A stretch of 64,000 nt of DNA from Alentia gelatinosa (GCA_950022655.1 OX465590.1:37833218-37897217); one strand, 5' to 3'; shown: positions 1 to 11,724, counted from the first letter of the stretch. Numbers and translations: made by a program. Notes: a model not told the origin generated them from the letters alone.

Positions 1-653
1 GTCTCTGTTATTGTACACCACGCTACTCAGGCATGTATTCGAACTCTGGTCACATGACTTTTCCCGCCTAAGTACTGGTCACGTGCTATCTCAACAATCT
101 ACTCCGCCATCTTTCACCTGTTTAGACGTTCTGAAATTACCCACCCACCCACACCAAACTTATTTTCAACTCAATTAATTTGTCCATCTCATATAGATTC
201 TCCAGAAAGAACTCTATTTAGTCATCGGTATTCTAACTGTATTACAATCATTTTATTACTTTGTTCTTACTGTGAATTTCATTTGAGAAATACTTACTAT
301 TATTAATAATGTTTCTGGTAGCAATAATCATTATTTTAGGAAGCCCGGTATATATGTTCATGATTAAGAGTAATAACACTTCAGTTATTGCCTCTGTTTA
401 GATTTCACCACAGTAGAAACATGGCATGAAGGATACTATATTGAGTGATGATGATTAACTCAGACTGACCCCAAGCGGACGAGGCCATTTTGGCAGTGGT
501 ACCGGAAGTTATTCAACAAAGACGCTCGTAACCCACTGCAGTAGTTACGTGCACAATATCTGCCCTGAATAATGATGCCTTTGTTGGTGGCGGGGGTGGG
601 GTTGGGGTTAGTAATCTCTGGCATATAGCAGGAAAGCGGTGCCACACAAATGA
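1..653. other. unassigned AT-rich sequence
   Basis: I see no convincing gene, RNA or repeat here. The 61-codon minus-strand frame at 460-645 has no recognisable domain and looks like chance. Confidence 0.5.
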
Positions 654-861
654 AGGGGGATTCACACGATGGGATTCGTTTACCTCGCAGAATCTTGCTG
701 AGATTCTATATAATTTTTTCGTTTAAATTGTAGGGTTCAATTTCCTTGAGATATGTTTTTCCCCCTGCAATTGTTAGTGGCATTTACCCTTAAAAAGGAA
801 CAGAATCCCATGAGATTTTGAACCCTGTGAGGTACATGAATCCCACCGTGTGAATCCCACT
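654..861. mobile_element. MITE family A, Harbinger-like
   Basis: A short non-autonomous DNA element with inverted ends of the type AGTGGGATTCACACG and CGTGTGAATCCCACT. The right end is followed by TAA, which it shares with the next element. Related copies lie at 20288-21094, 22658-23155, 43470-43689, 46275-46480 and 63516 onward. The copies at 20288 (TAA/TAA) and 22658 (TTA/TTA) have 3-bp TWA duplications, the pattern known for PIF/Harbinger. No transposase is encoded. The left end of this copy is slightly decayed. Confidence 0.75.
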
Positions 862-864
862 TAA

Positions 865-1242
865 AGCCCAATACACATCTACCGAACGATTAGTTCCGAA
901 ATCGTATAGGAGTTGGTGAACTTCTTGCAGGCAAATCATATAACCCATCGGCCCTTTTTGGCCAACTATTCAAGGGCCATTTTGCATCGTTCTGTTGTCG
1001 GTGAATGGATTTATCAACATGTGACCAGTTTAGGAACATGGAACCACAACTCGTCTGCAACAAAAGAACATCTCCAGGAGGTGGGGGTGGGGTGGTTCAG
1101 TTATCGTTGGCTGACCCTTGCCTAGCTGTTCTACATCTAACGGGACGACTCCGCTAGGATGCCTCGCCTGAGACAAAGTACCATTCCTTTGTCGCGACAA
1201 ACATACATCAATGTTCTGAAATCGGTAGATGTGCATTGGGCT
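865..1242. mobile_element. MITE family B, Harbinger-like, copy 1
   Basis: The inverted ends are AGCCCAATACACATCTACCG on the left and the matching GGTAGATGTGCATTGGGCT on the right. TAA lies on both sides (862-864 and 1243-1245), a Harbinger-type duplication. A second copy at 1970-2366 is flanked by TTA on both sides, which supports the TWA target preference. It is non-coding. The open frames across it on both strands follow the repeat, not a protein family. Confidence 0.8.
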
Positions 1243-1353
1243 TAACCGACACCAGCCAACACCATTACGATGCCTCGCCTGAGACAAAGTACTGTTCCTT
1301 TGTCGCCGATAAAAGTACATCCATGTTCCGAAATCGGTAGATGTGCATTGGCC
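1243..1353. repeat. MITE family B, extra right-end fragment
   Basis: About 110 bases repeat the right third of the preceding element (CGCCTGAGACAAAGTAC, then CCGAAATCGGTAGATGTGC). This is a tandem partial copy with no left end. Confidence 0.7.
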
Positions 1354-1966
1354 TTTACCTCTGGAGGTGGTTCCAGCAGTAACCCTGACTTTGTCGATGT
1401 CTGGTGACAGGAGATCGGACATGAATGGTGGGTGACGAGAGATACGAGACTCCCTGGCGTTGTACTGCAACAGGAACAAGGCTCAGTGGAGCTCAATCTC
1501 AACTGCCGCCCCGTTCTGCGCCCAGTTAAGGGTCCTCGGGGAAATGAAGTGAAGAAGAATGTTGAACGACGTGTGGGAACTGAGGGACCGCTCCCTCAGC
1601 CACGCCTCGTCTCCATTCTTTATATTGACAAAGGAAATTGCCTTGTCAGATTGTTCAATTGAGTGGAAAGCAATGGATTCCTAGGTGTACAATTCAAGAC
1701 CCGTATTCGACTGATTTTTAGCCTCTATAGGAAATGACAACTTGTACATGGAATCTCGTGCTTCGTTTATGTGCAATCTGTGGTTAATTTTGCTCATGGA
1801 CATTGAACTCTAGAGATACACTGCCCATGTCTCATCGTGCACAGGACGTCCTTTGGAGTTTACGTATGTATAATTTCCCCGTAGATGCGTCACTTCGGGT
1901 GGAGATAATGTCAACTTATAAATTAGACATCTTATCTACGCCTGTCTACACATAGATTGTAAAGCC
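1354..1966. other. no recognised feature
   Basis: The sequence between two MITE family B copies. It holds a 76-codon plus-strand frame (1432-1662) with no recognisable motif. I see no RNA gene or repeat. Confidence 0.5.
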
Positions 1967-1969
1967 TTA

Positions 1970-2366
1970 AGCCCAATACACTTCAATTCAGGATTGAACG
2001 ATTAGTTCCCAAATCGTATAGGAGTCGGTGAACTTGGCCCAGGCGAATTACGTAATACCTCAGCCCGTGTCAGCCACCCAATCAGGGGCCATTTACCAAC
2101 TTTCCGTTGTCGGTGACTAGATTTATCAACATGTTGATAAACTTTTGGTGACTGATTTAGGAACATTGAGCCACAACTTGTCGGCGATAAAAGGATATCT
2201 CAAGGGAGCGATATTCACTAATCGTTGGCTGACCCTTGCCTAGCTGTCCTACATCTACCGACCAGGGCCGACGCTGTTAGGATGGCTTGCCTGGGACAAA
2301 TTACTGTTCCTTTGTCGCTGACCAAGGTACATCAATGTTCCGAAATCGGTAGTTGTGTATTGGGCT
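1970..2366. mobile_element. MITE family B, Harbinger-like, copy 2
   Basis: It begins AGCCCAATACAC and ends GTGTATTGGGCT, with TTA immediately outside both ends (1967-1969 and 2367-2369). The interior aligns with copy 1 through the blocks GATTAGTTCC and GGCTGACCCTTGCCTAGCTG. It is non-coding. Confidence 0.85.
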
Positions 2367-2559
2367 TTATCTACGTTTATTCATCCTAATCTACGCCATT
2401 GTCTGATTATTCCTATCTCCGAAGATTGTTTACTTTCATTTGCCATTGGCCATTTAAACGAGACAACTAAAATGTGATGACTGTAGATTGTCAAGCCAAT
2501 AATAATCGATTATTATCTCAGCCATAATAGTCATTGACCGAACAGTTTCCTTAAGCGTA

Positions 2560-3047
2560 AACACTGGAAGATTTATTTAAGAAATGCTCCTGAGTGATTG
2601 ATCGCCATTTGTCTAGACGACTAATTCAAGCCGGATTGAAATAGTCGCTTGCGTCAGAGCGTGTTGTCAGGTGATGCCAAATTGCATAATCTGACGTAAT
2701 TAGATGATGTGCAGTCACCACGCTCTGAAAGTTCACACCTAACGATTTCTAGCCTTTAGACTGAAAGTTTGTGTCAGACGAAGGCGTGTGTAGTGCGTGT
2801 CAACACGACCACAAGTAATCCTATGTAAGTTTTTCCCTCCGCATTACAACTCTTGATGTATGCGGGAATCATTCCCTGGTTTTGATTTGTTGAATACTTT
2901 CAACTAGTGGTTGTATCAGGTTTTTAGATTTTCCAAATCGGAAAGAACCTGAAAAATTGCCTAAAACTTTAGACTGAAAGTTGTCAGGTGTTGCCAAATT
3001 CAAGAATCGCCGCCCAGAATCATCTAGTGTAAACGCCGGATTAGGAA
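2560..3047. mobile_element. MITE family G cluster (GGCGTTTACACTAGACGA type)
   Basis: Several short segments share the vocabulary TAGTCGTCAGGTGGTGCCAA, ATAATCTGACGTAAT and an end resembling ATCTAGTGTAAACGCCGG. The same words recur at 15003-15412, 38185-38260, 51222-51330 and 47530-48640. The copies are fragmentary and abut one another, so exact borders cannot be assigned. Confidence 0.6.
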
Positions 3048-4507
3048 AAGAACATCACATATCAAGTATCACACCATATATTAGATCATAGGAATGCAGA
3101 TATTACAGGTATAATAACATACGTAAAGGCAATTGGAAACATTTACTCGTATATATATACACCACATCAAAATATACCTTTTTAGCAGAGATTGCTAATG
3201 TGCCTTATCTACTTGGTTACGTGAAGCGTTCGGCCAAACAACTTCAAAGCAACGTATTCTTTAGCATTAGAGGTCTAAGGGTATGAGTGGAATATGTTTA
3301 TAATACCCGTTTAGGTTATATCCAGAGAGAATACAGTGATTGCATTGCATTATATAGGTATTTCAGCTACAACCTGATGGGTTACAATTGTATAGAGCTT
3401 TACTGATACTTCAGATATGATTAAAAACACAGAAACAATGAAAACAGGTGGTGGAGACCGTAGGCTTATCTTCCACTATGTAAAAACCAAAACAATTATC
3501 AACTTGGAAGTCTAGACAGCCGAGAATCATTGTTACAATGCTCTAAGGGCCATCCATTAAGTGCGTAGGCAGAATTTCCGAAATTTTGGACTCCCCCTCC
3601 CAATCTTGTACGAAATAGAACCGAGACAGAACATACACAAAATTCCCAGAAATTTGGACCACCCCACCTCAGCCCGTACGTACTTTATGGATGGCTTTAT
3701 TTCAACAGTCCTATCTTGTGAGAAACAACAGCTTTGTGCTCACATCCACTGTTCACACTCTAGGTGTGAATGCGTTGACTTTGTATAGCCATTAACCCAG
3801 ACTGAGTGGTGTTTGACCGATTGATTGCCTTAACGAAACAGTCCACTGTTGGGTCCTCTGAACGGTAAGTCCGTAATGCTAATGGCAATATTCCAATCAA
3901 TTCACCAATACCTGATGGAGTGGGGAGCCCTGAGCGTGAGATAATGGATTATATATCGAAGAAATGTCCATTAATCATCGTGGTAATAGTCAGTAATCCC
4001 CAGGTCTGTAGGAACCCAGCCAGCTCCAGACTGAACCTAAGTGGTGTTGGTCTCTTGATACTTGGCGGGATCGTTGGACGTTATAGATTGAGATGTAACG
4101 TGTCGTCTGTATGGCCAGTGCAAATCAGGCGTTCTGGATAACCTGAATAGCTTCCTAATCTACTGAGAGCAATCTATGTTCTGACGCCATTTACCCTCTC
4201 TCTGAACTTCAGATTCCGGGAAACATTTATTCATTTTGATGCCGTTTTTACTCACCCTTCCTCATTATATTGTGATAGTTTCAGGAGGCACTGTGCAGTT
4301 GTGGGTCCCGTAATGATGGTATTAGAACCCCCAATTAACATCTGTAGTGGGGAAAGCATATTTCTTATCAACTTAGCTATAATCGCCAGAAATATCCATG
4401 TCGTTGGAGGTTATTTCATCTCCTACTTGATGAAGGCTAATTCAATACTTCTATAACTGTTATTCCTAGAATATGCCATGAACTAGTCATAAAGTTCTGT
4501 ACCAGAC
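3048..4507. other. no recognised feature
   Basis: AT-rich single-copy-looking sequence. The frames at 3561-3788 and 3920-4141 are short, lack recognisable motifs and are most likely chance. Confidence 0.45.
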
Positions 4508-4794
4508 TTTATCCCACCCCTAATATAAAATCCCATAGGCTTAACATTGAGATTCCGTATGCCACGCTGACTGGCATACGAAGTTTTATATGCCACTAGT
4601 GGCATACAGAATTATTATCACATAATATTCAAAAATCGAGGGGACAGGGTGGGATAAAATCAAAACCTGATTCGTTTTAATCTTGGCCACCGCATGCCAC
4701 TCTTGGAGTCATGGCTCCGGACTTCACTCGGCTTCGCCTTATGAAGTCACTTTGCCAAACTCCAGTCGTGGAATACGGTGGCCAAGATTAAAAC
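4508..4794 (+). mobile_element. modular hairpin element, copy A1
   Basis: Part one (4508-4661) is a module bounded by TTTATCCCACCCC and the inverted GGGTGGGATAAAAT, with the internal core CCATAGGCTTAACATT. Part two (4674-4794) is a long imperfect hairpin. Its arms start GTTTTAATCTTGGCCACCG and return as CGGTGGCCAAGATTAAAAC, and the apex is CACTCGGCTTCGCC. A close copy of the whole unit lies at 57344-57631. No coding capacity is seen. It is probably a non-autonomous foldback-type DNA element, but I do not know its superfamily. Confidence 0.75.
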
Positions 4795-5664
4795 TCATCC
4801 AGTTTTACGATAATACTTCGTATTAATGGACCTATGCTCTTGCTGTATGGAGTCTGCAGCGCACAATAACCTCACACACTAACTAACCAGAGTTATAACA
4901 TAAAGTAAAATAAACTCAATATTGATTAGTGAATCTTCAGTCTCACAGATGTTGCAATTCACATAGAATCAAGTGCCAAAGCTGTCATGATTGGCAGATT
5001 TTTTACCAACCTTCCGAAGTTGCCTCCATAAATCATCAACGCATATTAACGCTTCTGTATGCATTGTGGCGTTTTTTCGGTGCATTCCGACTTTCCTTTA
5101 CGTATCTCCGTGTTTTGCGGCATATTCTGAGATTTCAAAATGGGTAGAAGAACGTAGACGTGCGTACACAGGAAAACGCCGTTTTGTACGCCAGTGTGAC
5201 TGGGGCATTAGAATTAGTCCCACGGATCGCTGGTTATCCATGGCACATACATGGCGCAGAAAGTCTAAACAGTAATCCTAAGTTGATCTTACTCCTGCTT
5301 GGAGTAAGACTTCAGTACTCGGTGAAGCAATGGAGCGCTCCTCCATGTGGCGATAAACACCTACATAGGTTCTCACTTCTAGACTTCACTTTCTTACTAT
5401 TTAGTGCTGCTTCTACACCTGCCTTATATATGCAGCCTGTCCAACCAAGGCGTGACGCACACCTCATACATGATGTGTTGCTCTTTATCAAAATATACAT
5501 ATTGCTCCTGCTGGCTTTCCGTTCTATCTCTCTCCACCTGAGTTCTGTTCACACTCTCCAATCGCATGTGCTTTCCATAGTCACGGTGCACGACAATGCT
5601 TTGCTTTATCTCACCCCTTTTTTCCATATGTATATGTATACATATGTAAATACATCGTTATATA
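4795..5664. other. unassigned, with one long chance frame
   Basis: A 191-codon plus-strand frame (5160-5735) begins at GTG, has no recognisable domain and runs into a repeat element. I treat it as non-coding. Nothing else was recognised. Confidence 0.4.
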
Positions 5665-5934
5665 TTTATCCTACCCCTCACATAAATCTCCATGGACTTA
5701 ACATGGTGGGCCTGTATGCCACGGTTATGCCATAAAATATTTATTTGCCGCTGGTAACATGGAGTTAAAAACATGTGACAGGGTAGGATAAAATCTAAAC
5801 ATCACTCAATTTCATATAATTGTTTACATACCATTCGTTGTCTTCCGCTACAGATATCACTCAGCTCCGCTTTGTGATATCATCCCGCGAAGACAACTCA
5901 TGCCATATAAACAATCATATGAAATTTCGTGATG
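5665..5934 (+). mobile_element. modular hairpin element, copy A3
   Basis: The module at 5665-5794 (TTTATCCTACCCC to GGGTAGGATAAAAT, with a degenerate core CCATGGACTTAACAT) is followed by a hairpin at 5800-5934. The hairpin stem sequence is unrelated to that of copy A1. Its outer arm starts CATCACTCAATTTCATAT and returns as ATGAAATTTCGTGATG. The apex, CACTCAGCTCCGCTTTGTG, is a variant of the A1 apex. So a shared module is joined here to a different stem. Confidence 0.7.
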
Positions 5935-6189
5935 TTTCATGATAATATGCGTATATAAATACATGCATATGAACATGTATGATATACTTGCATGTGCGCC
6001 ACATGTCCCAGTATAATTTGAACATATTCGAAAAGAGCATTAATCACAAAGGCAGCAGGCGACCAGTTGGTTTTATTGATGGGAACCAGAGGAAGCACTC
6101 CTTCTTAAGGTTAATGTCCCTAGCGTTGTGATGACAACCTTAAGCCTCGGTCTGCTGCTTGAAAAGGCATGCAACCTCGTCTGGGTAAT

Positions 6190-6640
6190 GGGGATTATCG
6201 ACCTCCGAGTCTCGCCAGGTCTGAGGCGCGGGCGGCCGGGTATTTCATTGGGAATTCCAAGGTCAAATAAAACAGGACGTTCTTGTAGCTCGATGGGCAG
6301 AGAACCAGCCTAAAAGTCTCCTGATTTGAGAGCGGGCCCTGGACCCCTGGCGGGCATGGGAGCCAGTCACGTGACTGGACACGTGACGTGCCGCCGATTG
6401 ATGATTCGGGGAGATCCCCACTAGGGGGCGCGCCGCTGTTTTCCGTCAAGTGGCGCCACCTGGGTGTGTACTGCGGCGTGCGGGCGACATGGTGATTGGG
6501 AGAGCACGCTCACAGATGATTGCACTGAGAGGTGTGGTGGAGGAGCGGTGTCCTTCAGACAAGGACGAGGCAGACGACAAATGACAGGAGGCCGCCATTA
6601 CTACCCGTGGCGCTTTGCCGCTATTTTCTGTGATTGTTTT
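6190..6640. promoter_or_regulatory. GC-rich block with E-boxes and a CTCF-like site
   Basis: An unusually GC- and CpG-rich stretch in AT-rich surroundings. It holds the palindrome AGTCACGTGACT, a second CACGTG a few bases on, and a close match to the animal CTCF core (6418-6434). No exon or TATA box is evident. It could be a promoter or insulator region, but it could also be part of an unrecognised repeat. Confidence 0.3.
6418..6434 (+). promoter_or_regulatory. CTCF-like motif
   Basis: CCACTAGGGGGCGCGCC closely matches the bilaterian CTCF core, CCASYAGRGGGCRSY. Weaker look-alikes occur at 21624-21639 (minus), 31735-31750, 37377-37392 and 56823-56838. This is a motif match only. Confidence 0.35.
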
Positions 6641-7440
6641 AGGTTGCCACATCCTTTTTTAGTATTAGTTTTTTTTTATTTCTCTTATGTTTCACATGGT
6701 TTTTTTTCAGAGTTATTCTTTCCACATTCTTTCCTAAACTTCGTGTTTATAAAAAGCTTAACCGTTGTTTGGTTACTGCCCGTAGCGGTTTGCCTCTAGT
6801 TTCTGTGATTGTTTTAGGTTGCCACATCCTTTTTTAGTAATAGTTTTTTTTTCAGTTCTCGTATGTTTTACATGTTTTTTCCCAGAGTTATTCTTCCCAC
6901 ATTCTTTCCTGAACTTCATATAATTAACAAGGTTAGCCGTTGTTTGATTACTGCCCATAGCGATTTGCCGCTATTTTCCTTTTTTCAGTAATAGTTTTTT
7001 TTATATATCTCCATACGTTTAACATGTTTATCCAGAGTTATTCTTTCCATATTCTTCCTAAACTTCTTGTAATTAACAACAAGCTTAACCGTTGTTTGGA
7101 TACTGCCCGTAGTCGCTTGCCTCTATTTTCTGTTATTGTTTTAGGTTGCTACTTGCTTTTTTTTGCAATAGTTTTTTTTAAATATTTCTCCATACGTTTA
7201 ACATGTTTTTTTTCCAGAGCTATTCTCTATACATTCATTCCCAAACTTCGTATAATGAACAAGCTTAACCGTTGTTTGCCCGTAGCGGTTTGCCACTATT
7301 TCCACTGGTCTGTGATTGATTTAGGTTGTCAGTTGGTTTTTTTAAGAAAAGTTTTATTTTGTATTTCTCAATATGTTTTACATGTTTTTTCCCCCAGAGT
7401 TATTCTTTCCACATTCTTTCATATATTAAGTATGCTCTCT
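6610..7440 (+). repeat. satellite-like tandem repeat, about 150-180 bp, five units
   Basis: Successive units carry TTTTAGGTTGCCACATCC, GTTTTACATGTTTTTTCC, AGAGTTATTCTTTCCACA and AAGCTTAACCGTTGTTTG in the same order. Two landmark copies are 176 bases apart (6632 and 6808). Later units vary in length. Frames across this block are by-products of the repeat. Confidence 0.8.
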
Positions 7441-7924
7441 AGATTGCTCCTTTTTTAATTTCTGAAATTTAGTTATCAATTACTACAAAGCATCCTATTT
7501 TATTCAAATTTATTCTTTCTCAATGACCTGAGTCTTCTGATCTTCGACTTTTGTTAACAGCAAAACTAATTCTCAGTCACATCCGTCTTTTCCTGTTCCC
7601 TATTCCGTTATCCCTCAGAGTTATTTCTGGTCAACATTGCCTGACTCATTGCCTGACCCTTTGCCTTCTCCCAGATTACCTCCTCCATGTCTCCATCGTT
7701 CTCACTCCATATACATTACTCTTTTTTCTTCATTCCGTAGGCTGAGTGTTCACTTTGACTGTATTTCTCCCTGTAGGTACATTTAATGCACCAACCATTA
7801 AAAAACAGCTTTTAATTTCGATGTTATGTGCTCAATAGTATTTTTTGTAAATGTACTATATTACATCTGAAAAAATCACTGTAGGGTGAAAGTAGATAGA
7901 ATAGAAAATAAATCTTGCATTTAT
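7441..7924. other. no recognised feature
   Basis: T-rich sequence after the satellite. No gene or repeat is recognised. Confidence 0.5.
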
Positions 7925-8450
7925 TAGAGCGTGCTCGAAGGCCCTATATACATTATTTAAAGGCTAGAGTGGTCACATATATAGACTTCCAGCGTGCTGC
8001 AAAATAGATTCTTCACTATCTGCGTGCTATGGTAATATCATGTTCATCATTAATGAATGAGCAAGCAATTATGAATAGATAACAATTAAAAGCTTTTGGA
8101 TATATTTAAGCTATGGATCACTTTCTGTAATCCGCTTGCACCCAGTCATCTTGCGCTTTCTGCAACTGCCTGACAGTCTTGGATCCAAACATATCAAGCA
8201 CCAATAGGTAACTGAGGTATTTCAATCTCAATTGATTTGTTCTGGTCAGCTGGGCACATCTCTAAGAGCCTGAGACACTGGCACACTGCTCCTTTCCCAA
8301 TATCACAGTTAACAGCACTCAGATAGTGACGGGGTAGTTTTTTTTTTGCTGCAAGCTGGAAGTCCATGTGAGCACTCTGACCTTTAGGCAACGTATAAAG
8401 CACGTGCAGGCAACCTCTAAAGAGACCTTTCAAGAATGTGATCTTCATAC
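7925..8450. repeat. dispersed repeat R, inverted dimer
   Basis: About 100 bases at the left match the head of repeat R (AGAGCGTGCT, then GGTTAGAGTGGTCACATATA) in plus orientation. The remainder (about 8030-8445) is a near-complete copy on the minus strand. Plus-strand copies lie at 13588-13985 and 21200-21520, and a head fragment lies near 19838-19915. No protein is encoded, and the frame at 8194-8448 is repeat-derived. Confidence 0.65.
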
Positions 8451-9047
8451 ATTGCTAAAGATGCTAATATTAGCCTCTGCCAGCACTGTTGAAATTCTCT
8501 CCTCTCTTCCAGGAATATAATACATTGACACCTTGCAAAAATACACATGCAAACATAGGTGAAAGCTCACAGCTTTGGGAAACATAGTCTTAAAGAATCA
8601 GCCTCCTATTTTGAGCCTTTATCGCACCCTTTGCGGGTAAGGTCGAAGAAACATTGTGTCTTTTCCGAGAACTCAGCCCAGAGTTCATTGATTCCGCGAA
8701 TTGACCGACATGCTATCTATAGAACAAGTACAGTGTATACCGACGATAATTTCACGGCTGCCTGTTTGCCTGTTATGAATACAAATGGGCCCTCTGATTG
8801 GGTCTGACATAAGAGGGGCTTGTCATGTGCCGATACACTTTATTCATGTGGGTCGTAGTTGACCTGCCCCAGCGACATGCACTTAGTCTCTGTGAAGAGA
8901 ATTCATTGTCAACCTCTTTCTCCTGTTAAGCCGGGCACCCATTACTTTGTTTATGGCTCTGACATGGCTCTGACATGGCTACGACATGGCTTCGACATGG
9001 CTTGGAATCTAAATTACTGCATCATAGCCTTTTCAGAATGTTGAAAA
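8451..9047. other. unassigned, with a short tandem repeat
   Basis: It contains about five units of a 12-bp repeat near 8955-9004 (variants of GCTCTGACATGG). Otherwise I see no feature. Confidence 0.5.
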
Positions 9048-9126
9048 ATTTGGTTTTATAGAATGTCAGAGTATACTCTGGGCTGAGAATGTCAGAGTAT
9101 ATTCTGACATTCTATAAAACCAAATT
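9048..9126. repeat. perfect-stem hairpin
   Basis: ATTTGGTTTTATAGAATGTC returns as GACATTCTATAAAACCAAAT. A second copy of AGAATGTCAGAGTATA sits in the loop, so alternative pairings are possible. It looks like a small foldback element. Confidence 0.75.
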
Positions 9127-9187
9127 ATATGAAACTAAAATCCTGCATCGTTGCTGTGTCAGAAAGTTGTAGAATTCTGTGTCATAA

Positions 9188-9803
9188 GGCCCGTTTCCAT
9201 TGGCCAACGACAATGGCTTTTTAGGCCCGTTTCCATTGACCGACGAAAATTGCTTAGACTTTTTGAGTAACACAGAAAGTCTGTCAGTGGTGCCACGGAC
9301 TGTGCGTCACTATAGAAACATAGGTGAGGGTAGTAGATTTCACTCAGTCACCTAGCTTTCACTCAGTGGCGGGTGGTGCCACATTGCATGATCTGATTAA
9401 GCAAAAAAGTCATTGGGCATTTCACGACTTTGGTTGTTTTGATTGACCGATATTGGGTCGACAGTGCCAAAAGTCTGTCGGTGGTTCCTGACTGCAGATC
9501 GGTGATGGGAAATCGGCCAATGGAAACGGGCCTTTTGAGTTACCTAGAAAGTCTGTCAGTGATTGCCACTGACTGTGCGTCAGTATAGAAACATCGGTGA
9601 GGGTAGTTGATTTCACTCAGTGAACTAGCTTTCACTCAGTGGCGGGTGGTGCCACATTACATAATCTAAGCAGAAATAGTCGTGGGGCATTTCACGGGCT
9701 GCATCGTTTCCATTAACCGATTTTGGGTCAGCAGTGCCAAAAGTCCGTCGGTGGTTCCTGACTCTAGATCGGTGACGGGAAAACGGCCAATGGAAATGGG
9801 CCT
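9188..9803. mobile_element. MITE family D cluster (GGCCCGTTTCCATTGG ends)
   Basis: A left-end fragment at 9188 is followed by a full copy at 9223-9530, then a copy at 9531-9803 that lacks its left end. The full copy is bounded by GGCCCGTTTCCATTG and CCAATGGAAACGGGCC. Shared internal words are AGAAAGTCTGTCAGTGG and GGCGGGTGGTGCCACATT. The family recurs at 37549, 41006, 45698, 51388, 51928 and 62956. The target duplication is unclear and no transposase is present. Confidence 0.8.
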
Positions 9804-10856
9804 TAAGTGTATTGGAACACTTGTGGTAGTGTGTCGGGAGCTCAGTGGGTTCCTGGCCTCAAGTTTTCTTCCTTTCCAATATGAAAATAAACTGCGGCGC
9901 CATTTGCTTTTTCCGTAAAGAAAGTTTTCTCTGAAAATCGTTATTATTAGAGCATTTTGCAAGTCACATGGGACGAAGTACACGAGATATTAGTTTGTGT
10001 ACTCCATACAGCTGGCCAGTTAGTGTGAGACATCCGTGCATAGGTTTATATAATAATCTCAGCATACCTGGATTTATAGATCGCTATAGTGGTGATGTAA
10101 AACCCGGAAGGCGTCCGTTCGAATACGGGTGTTGCCGTTCAACGCCACCTAACGGCCCACTGTCTAGTTACGCGGCTGCTTGGACAAACACGGCCGAGTC
10201 AGCACATAGAGATAGCACATAGAGACACACAGCAATCACACCTAGCGGTTTGTATATAGAGACATAGCAATCACACCTAGAATGTGAACGGTGGGCGTGA
10301 TTGCAGGAATGTTGCTTTTTGACAGATTATTTTGCTGGAACAATCTATGGTATTGTCTTAATGGGTCTAAGCTGTCTAAACTCTATAGTTGATAATTATC
10401 TTGGTTTTAACTTGGAAAAAGATAAGCATATTATAGTTAAGATTGCCAATGTATTAGTGTGTATGCAGTTTCGGTGTCCCTGTATTATCTAAGGCATATC
10501 TAAAGTATCATTGAGGTGATATGCATGTATCATACATCAAATTGGAGCTGACATACCATAGAATTTGATGCGATCGCTTTTATTTCTATGGAAATAATGT
10601 GCATGGTATAATAAACGTATTACACTCATACACCCAGAGCTCCGATGCTAAAAAATACGTTGCCAGGGGGCTGTTTGGCTGCAGACACTGCGTAACCAAC
10701 CAGATAATGTGCGACACCGGCCTATGGAAAAAGGCCTATTGCAACGCACTTATCTGTGCTACTGCAGTATTGTAACTAGTTTGGCTCCAGTCCCTGCATC
10801 CCATGGCTACCCCTCCAATTCCTTCCAGACCGCATGTTGCAAGGTACTTTTATTTT
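9804..10856. other. no recognised feature
   Basis: There is a short direct duplication around CAATCACACCTAG (10224-10280). The frames here (9968-10222, 10301-10492, 10709-10975) have no recognisable domain. Confidence 0.45.
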
Positions 10857-11005
10857 TTAATCACCTGAGGAAGTGCTATAAAAAAGCACTAAATGTCGTG
10901 TCTCCCCCCACCTTCCCGCGATACTGTATATCACACCATAAGATTGTCATCTTAGTCGCAATACAACACTTTTGAAAAAACCCAACTGTGTCTGTTTTTT
11001 TTTAG
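10857..11005 (+). repeat. retroelement tail with decayed hammerhead-like core
   Basis: It is homologous to 55521-55660 through GATTGTCATCTTAGTCGCAA, CAATACA and AACTGTGTCTGTTTTTT. CTGAGGA (10865-10871) is followed by a stem AGTGCT/AGCACT (10872-10877 with 10885-10890) and then TAAAT. This resembles the hammerhead ribozyme order CUGANGA, stem II, GAAAC, with the core mutated. Hammerheads are known in Penelope-like elements and retrozymes. That assignment is inference. Confidence 0.5.
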
Positions 11006-11078
11006 TTATCCCACCACTTCGACTTCTTGATAATGCACATAATCAAAGATTTGAGCAAGTCTATATTACGAACAGAAA

Positions 11079-11360
11079 GGCCTGGCGTCCACCTACTACG
11101 ATAGAAATTTAAACCTCCCGATATGGCACCGATACAAAAATGAAATATCGGAGACATATCGGGAAGCTTCAAAATCGTAGACATATGTCTAGACATGCCA
11201 ATCAACCACGCATTGTATGGGGTTTTTATCGGTGTCTAATCGCAGAAACGTGGTCAACTGCCCCGATATTAGGTGACCTTCCGACGCGATTTTGAATTTT
11301 TATCGGGAGGTGTATCGTAGACCATATCGGAGCCATATCGTAGTAAGTGGATGCCGGGCC
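11079..11360. mobile_element. MITE family C, Harbinger-like, copy 1
   Basis: A 280-bp element with ends GGCCTGGCGTCCACC and a right end GGATGCCGGGCC (decayed from GGTGGACGCCGGGCC). The next inward block is CTACTACGATAGAAATTTA. The interior has several pseudo-palindromic words around ATATCGG. Copies are at 18395-18671, 37592-37872, 38266-38340 (half) and 49198-49479. Confidence 0.85.
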
Positions 11361-11724
11361 TTGGGATTTTAACCGCAACCAAAGGCCCAATACCCTTTTA
11401 CCTCTTGGTGTAGAGCAGAAAAAACAATGAGTCAGTAGCCTCATAGCAAGCCGTGGTCAATAGATGAGCATATCCTGTGGCAGAACGTCTAATTCATAGA
11501 TGGCGAAGGCTTGAAGGCTCCAGGGCCATTGCTGATGGCCTTATCATATAAGACAGTAAACCATCAATATATCCCTGCGCTGTCCCCAGGCCCTGCATAG
11601 TCAATAGGTCTCTATGTCCTACAGGGGCCCCGCGCTCGACAGATAATCATGTCTTAAAGGTCTGACACCGTTATCATCGGGCTCAGTATCCATATTCCTT
11701 TGTTCGCCGCCTTACAGCTGATTC
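11361..11724. other. no recognised feature
   Basis: No gene or repeat recognised. Confidence 0.5.

Noticed and set aside
1030..1502. Overlapping minus-strand frames of 149 and 86 codons
   Set aside because: They lie in MITE family B and its fragment. The internal peptide repeat reflects the duplicated DNA.
5160..5735. 191-codon plus-strand frame
   Set aside because: It starts at GTG, has no recognisable domain, and its last part lies in a hairpin element. Probably chance.
6464..6958. Hydrophobic frames near the 170-bp satellite
   Set aside because: The T-rich repeat gives Phe/Leu-rich translations. There is no conserved domain and the frames shift between units.
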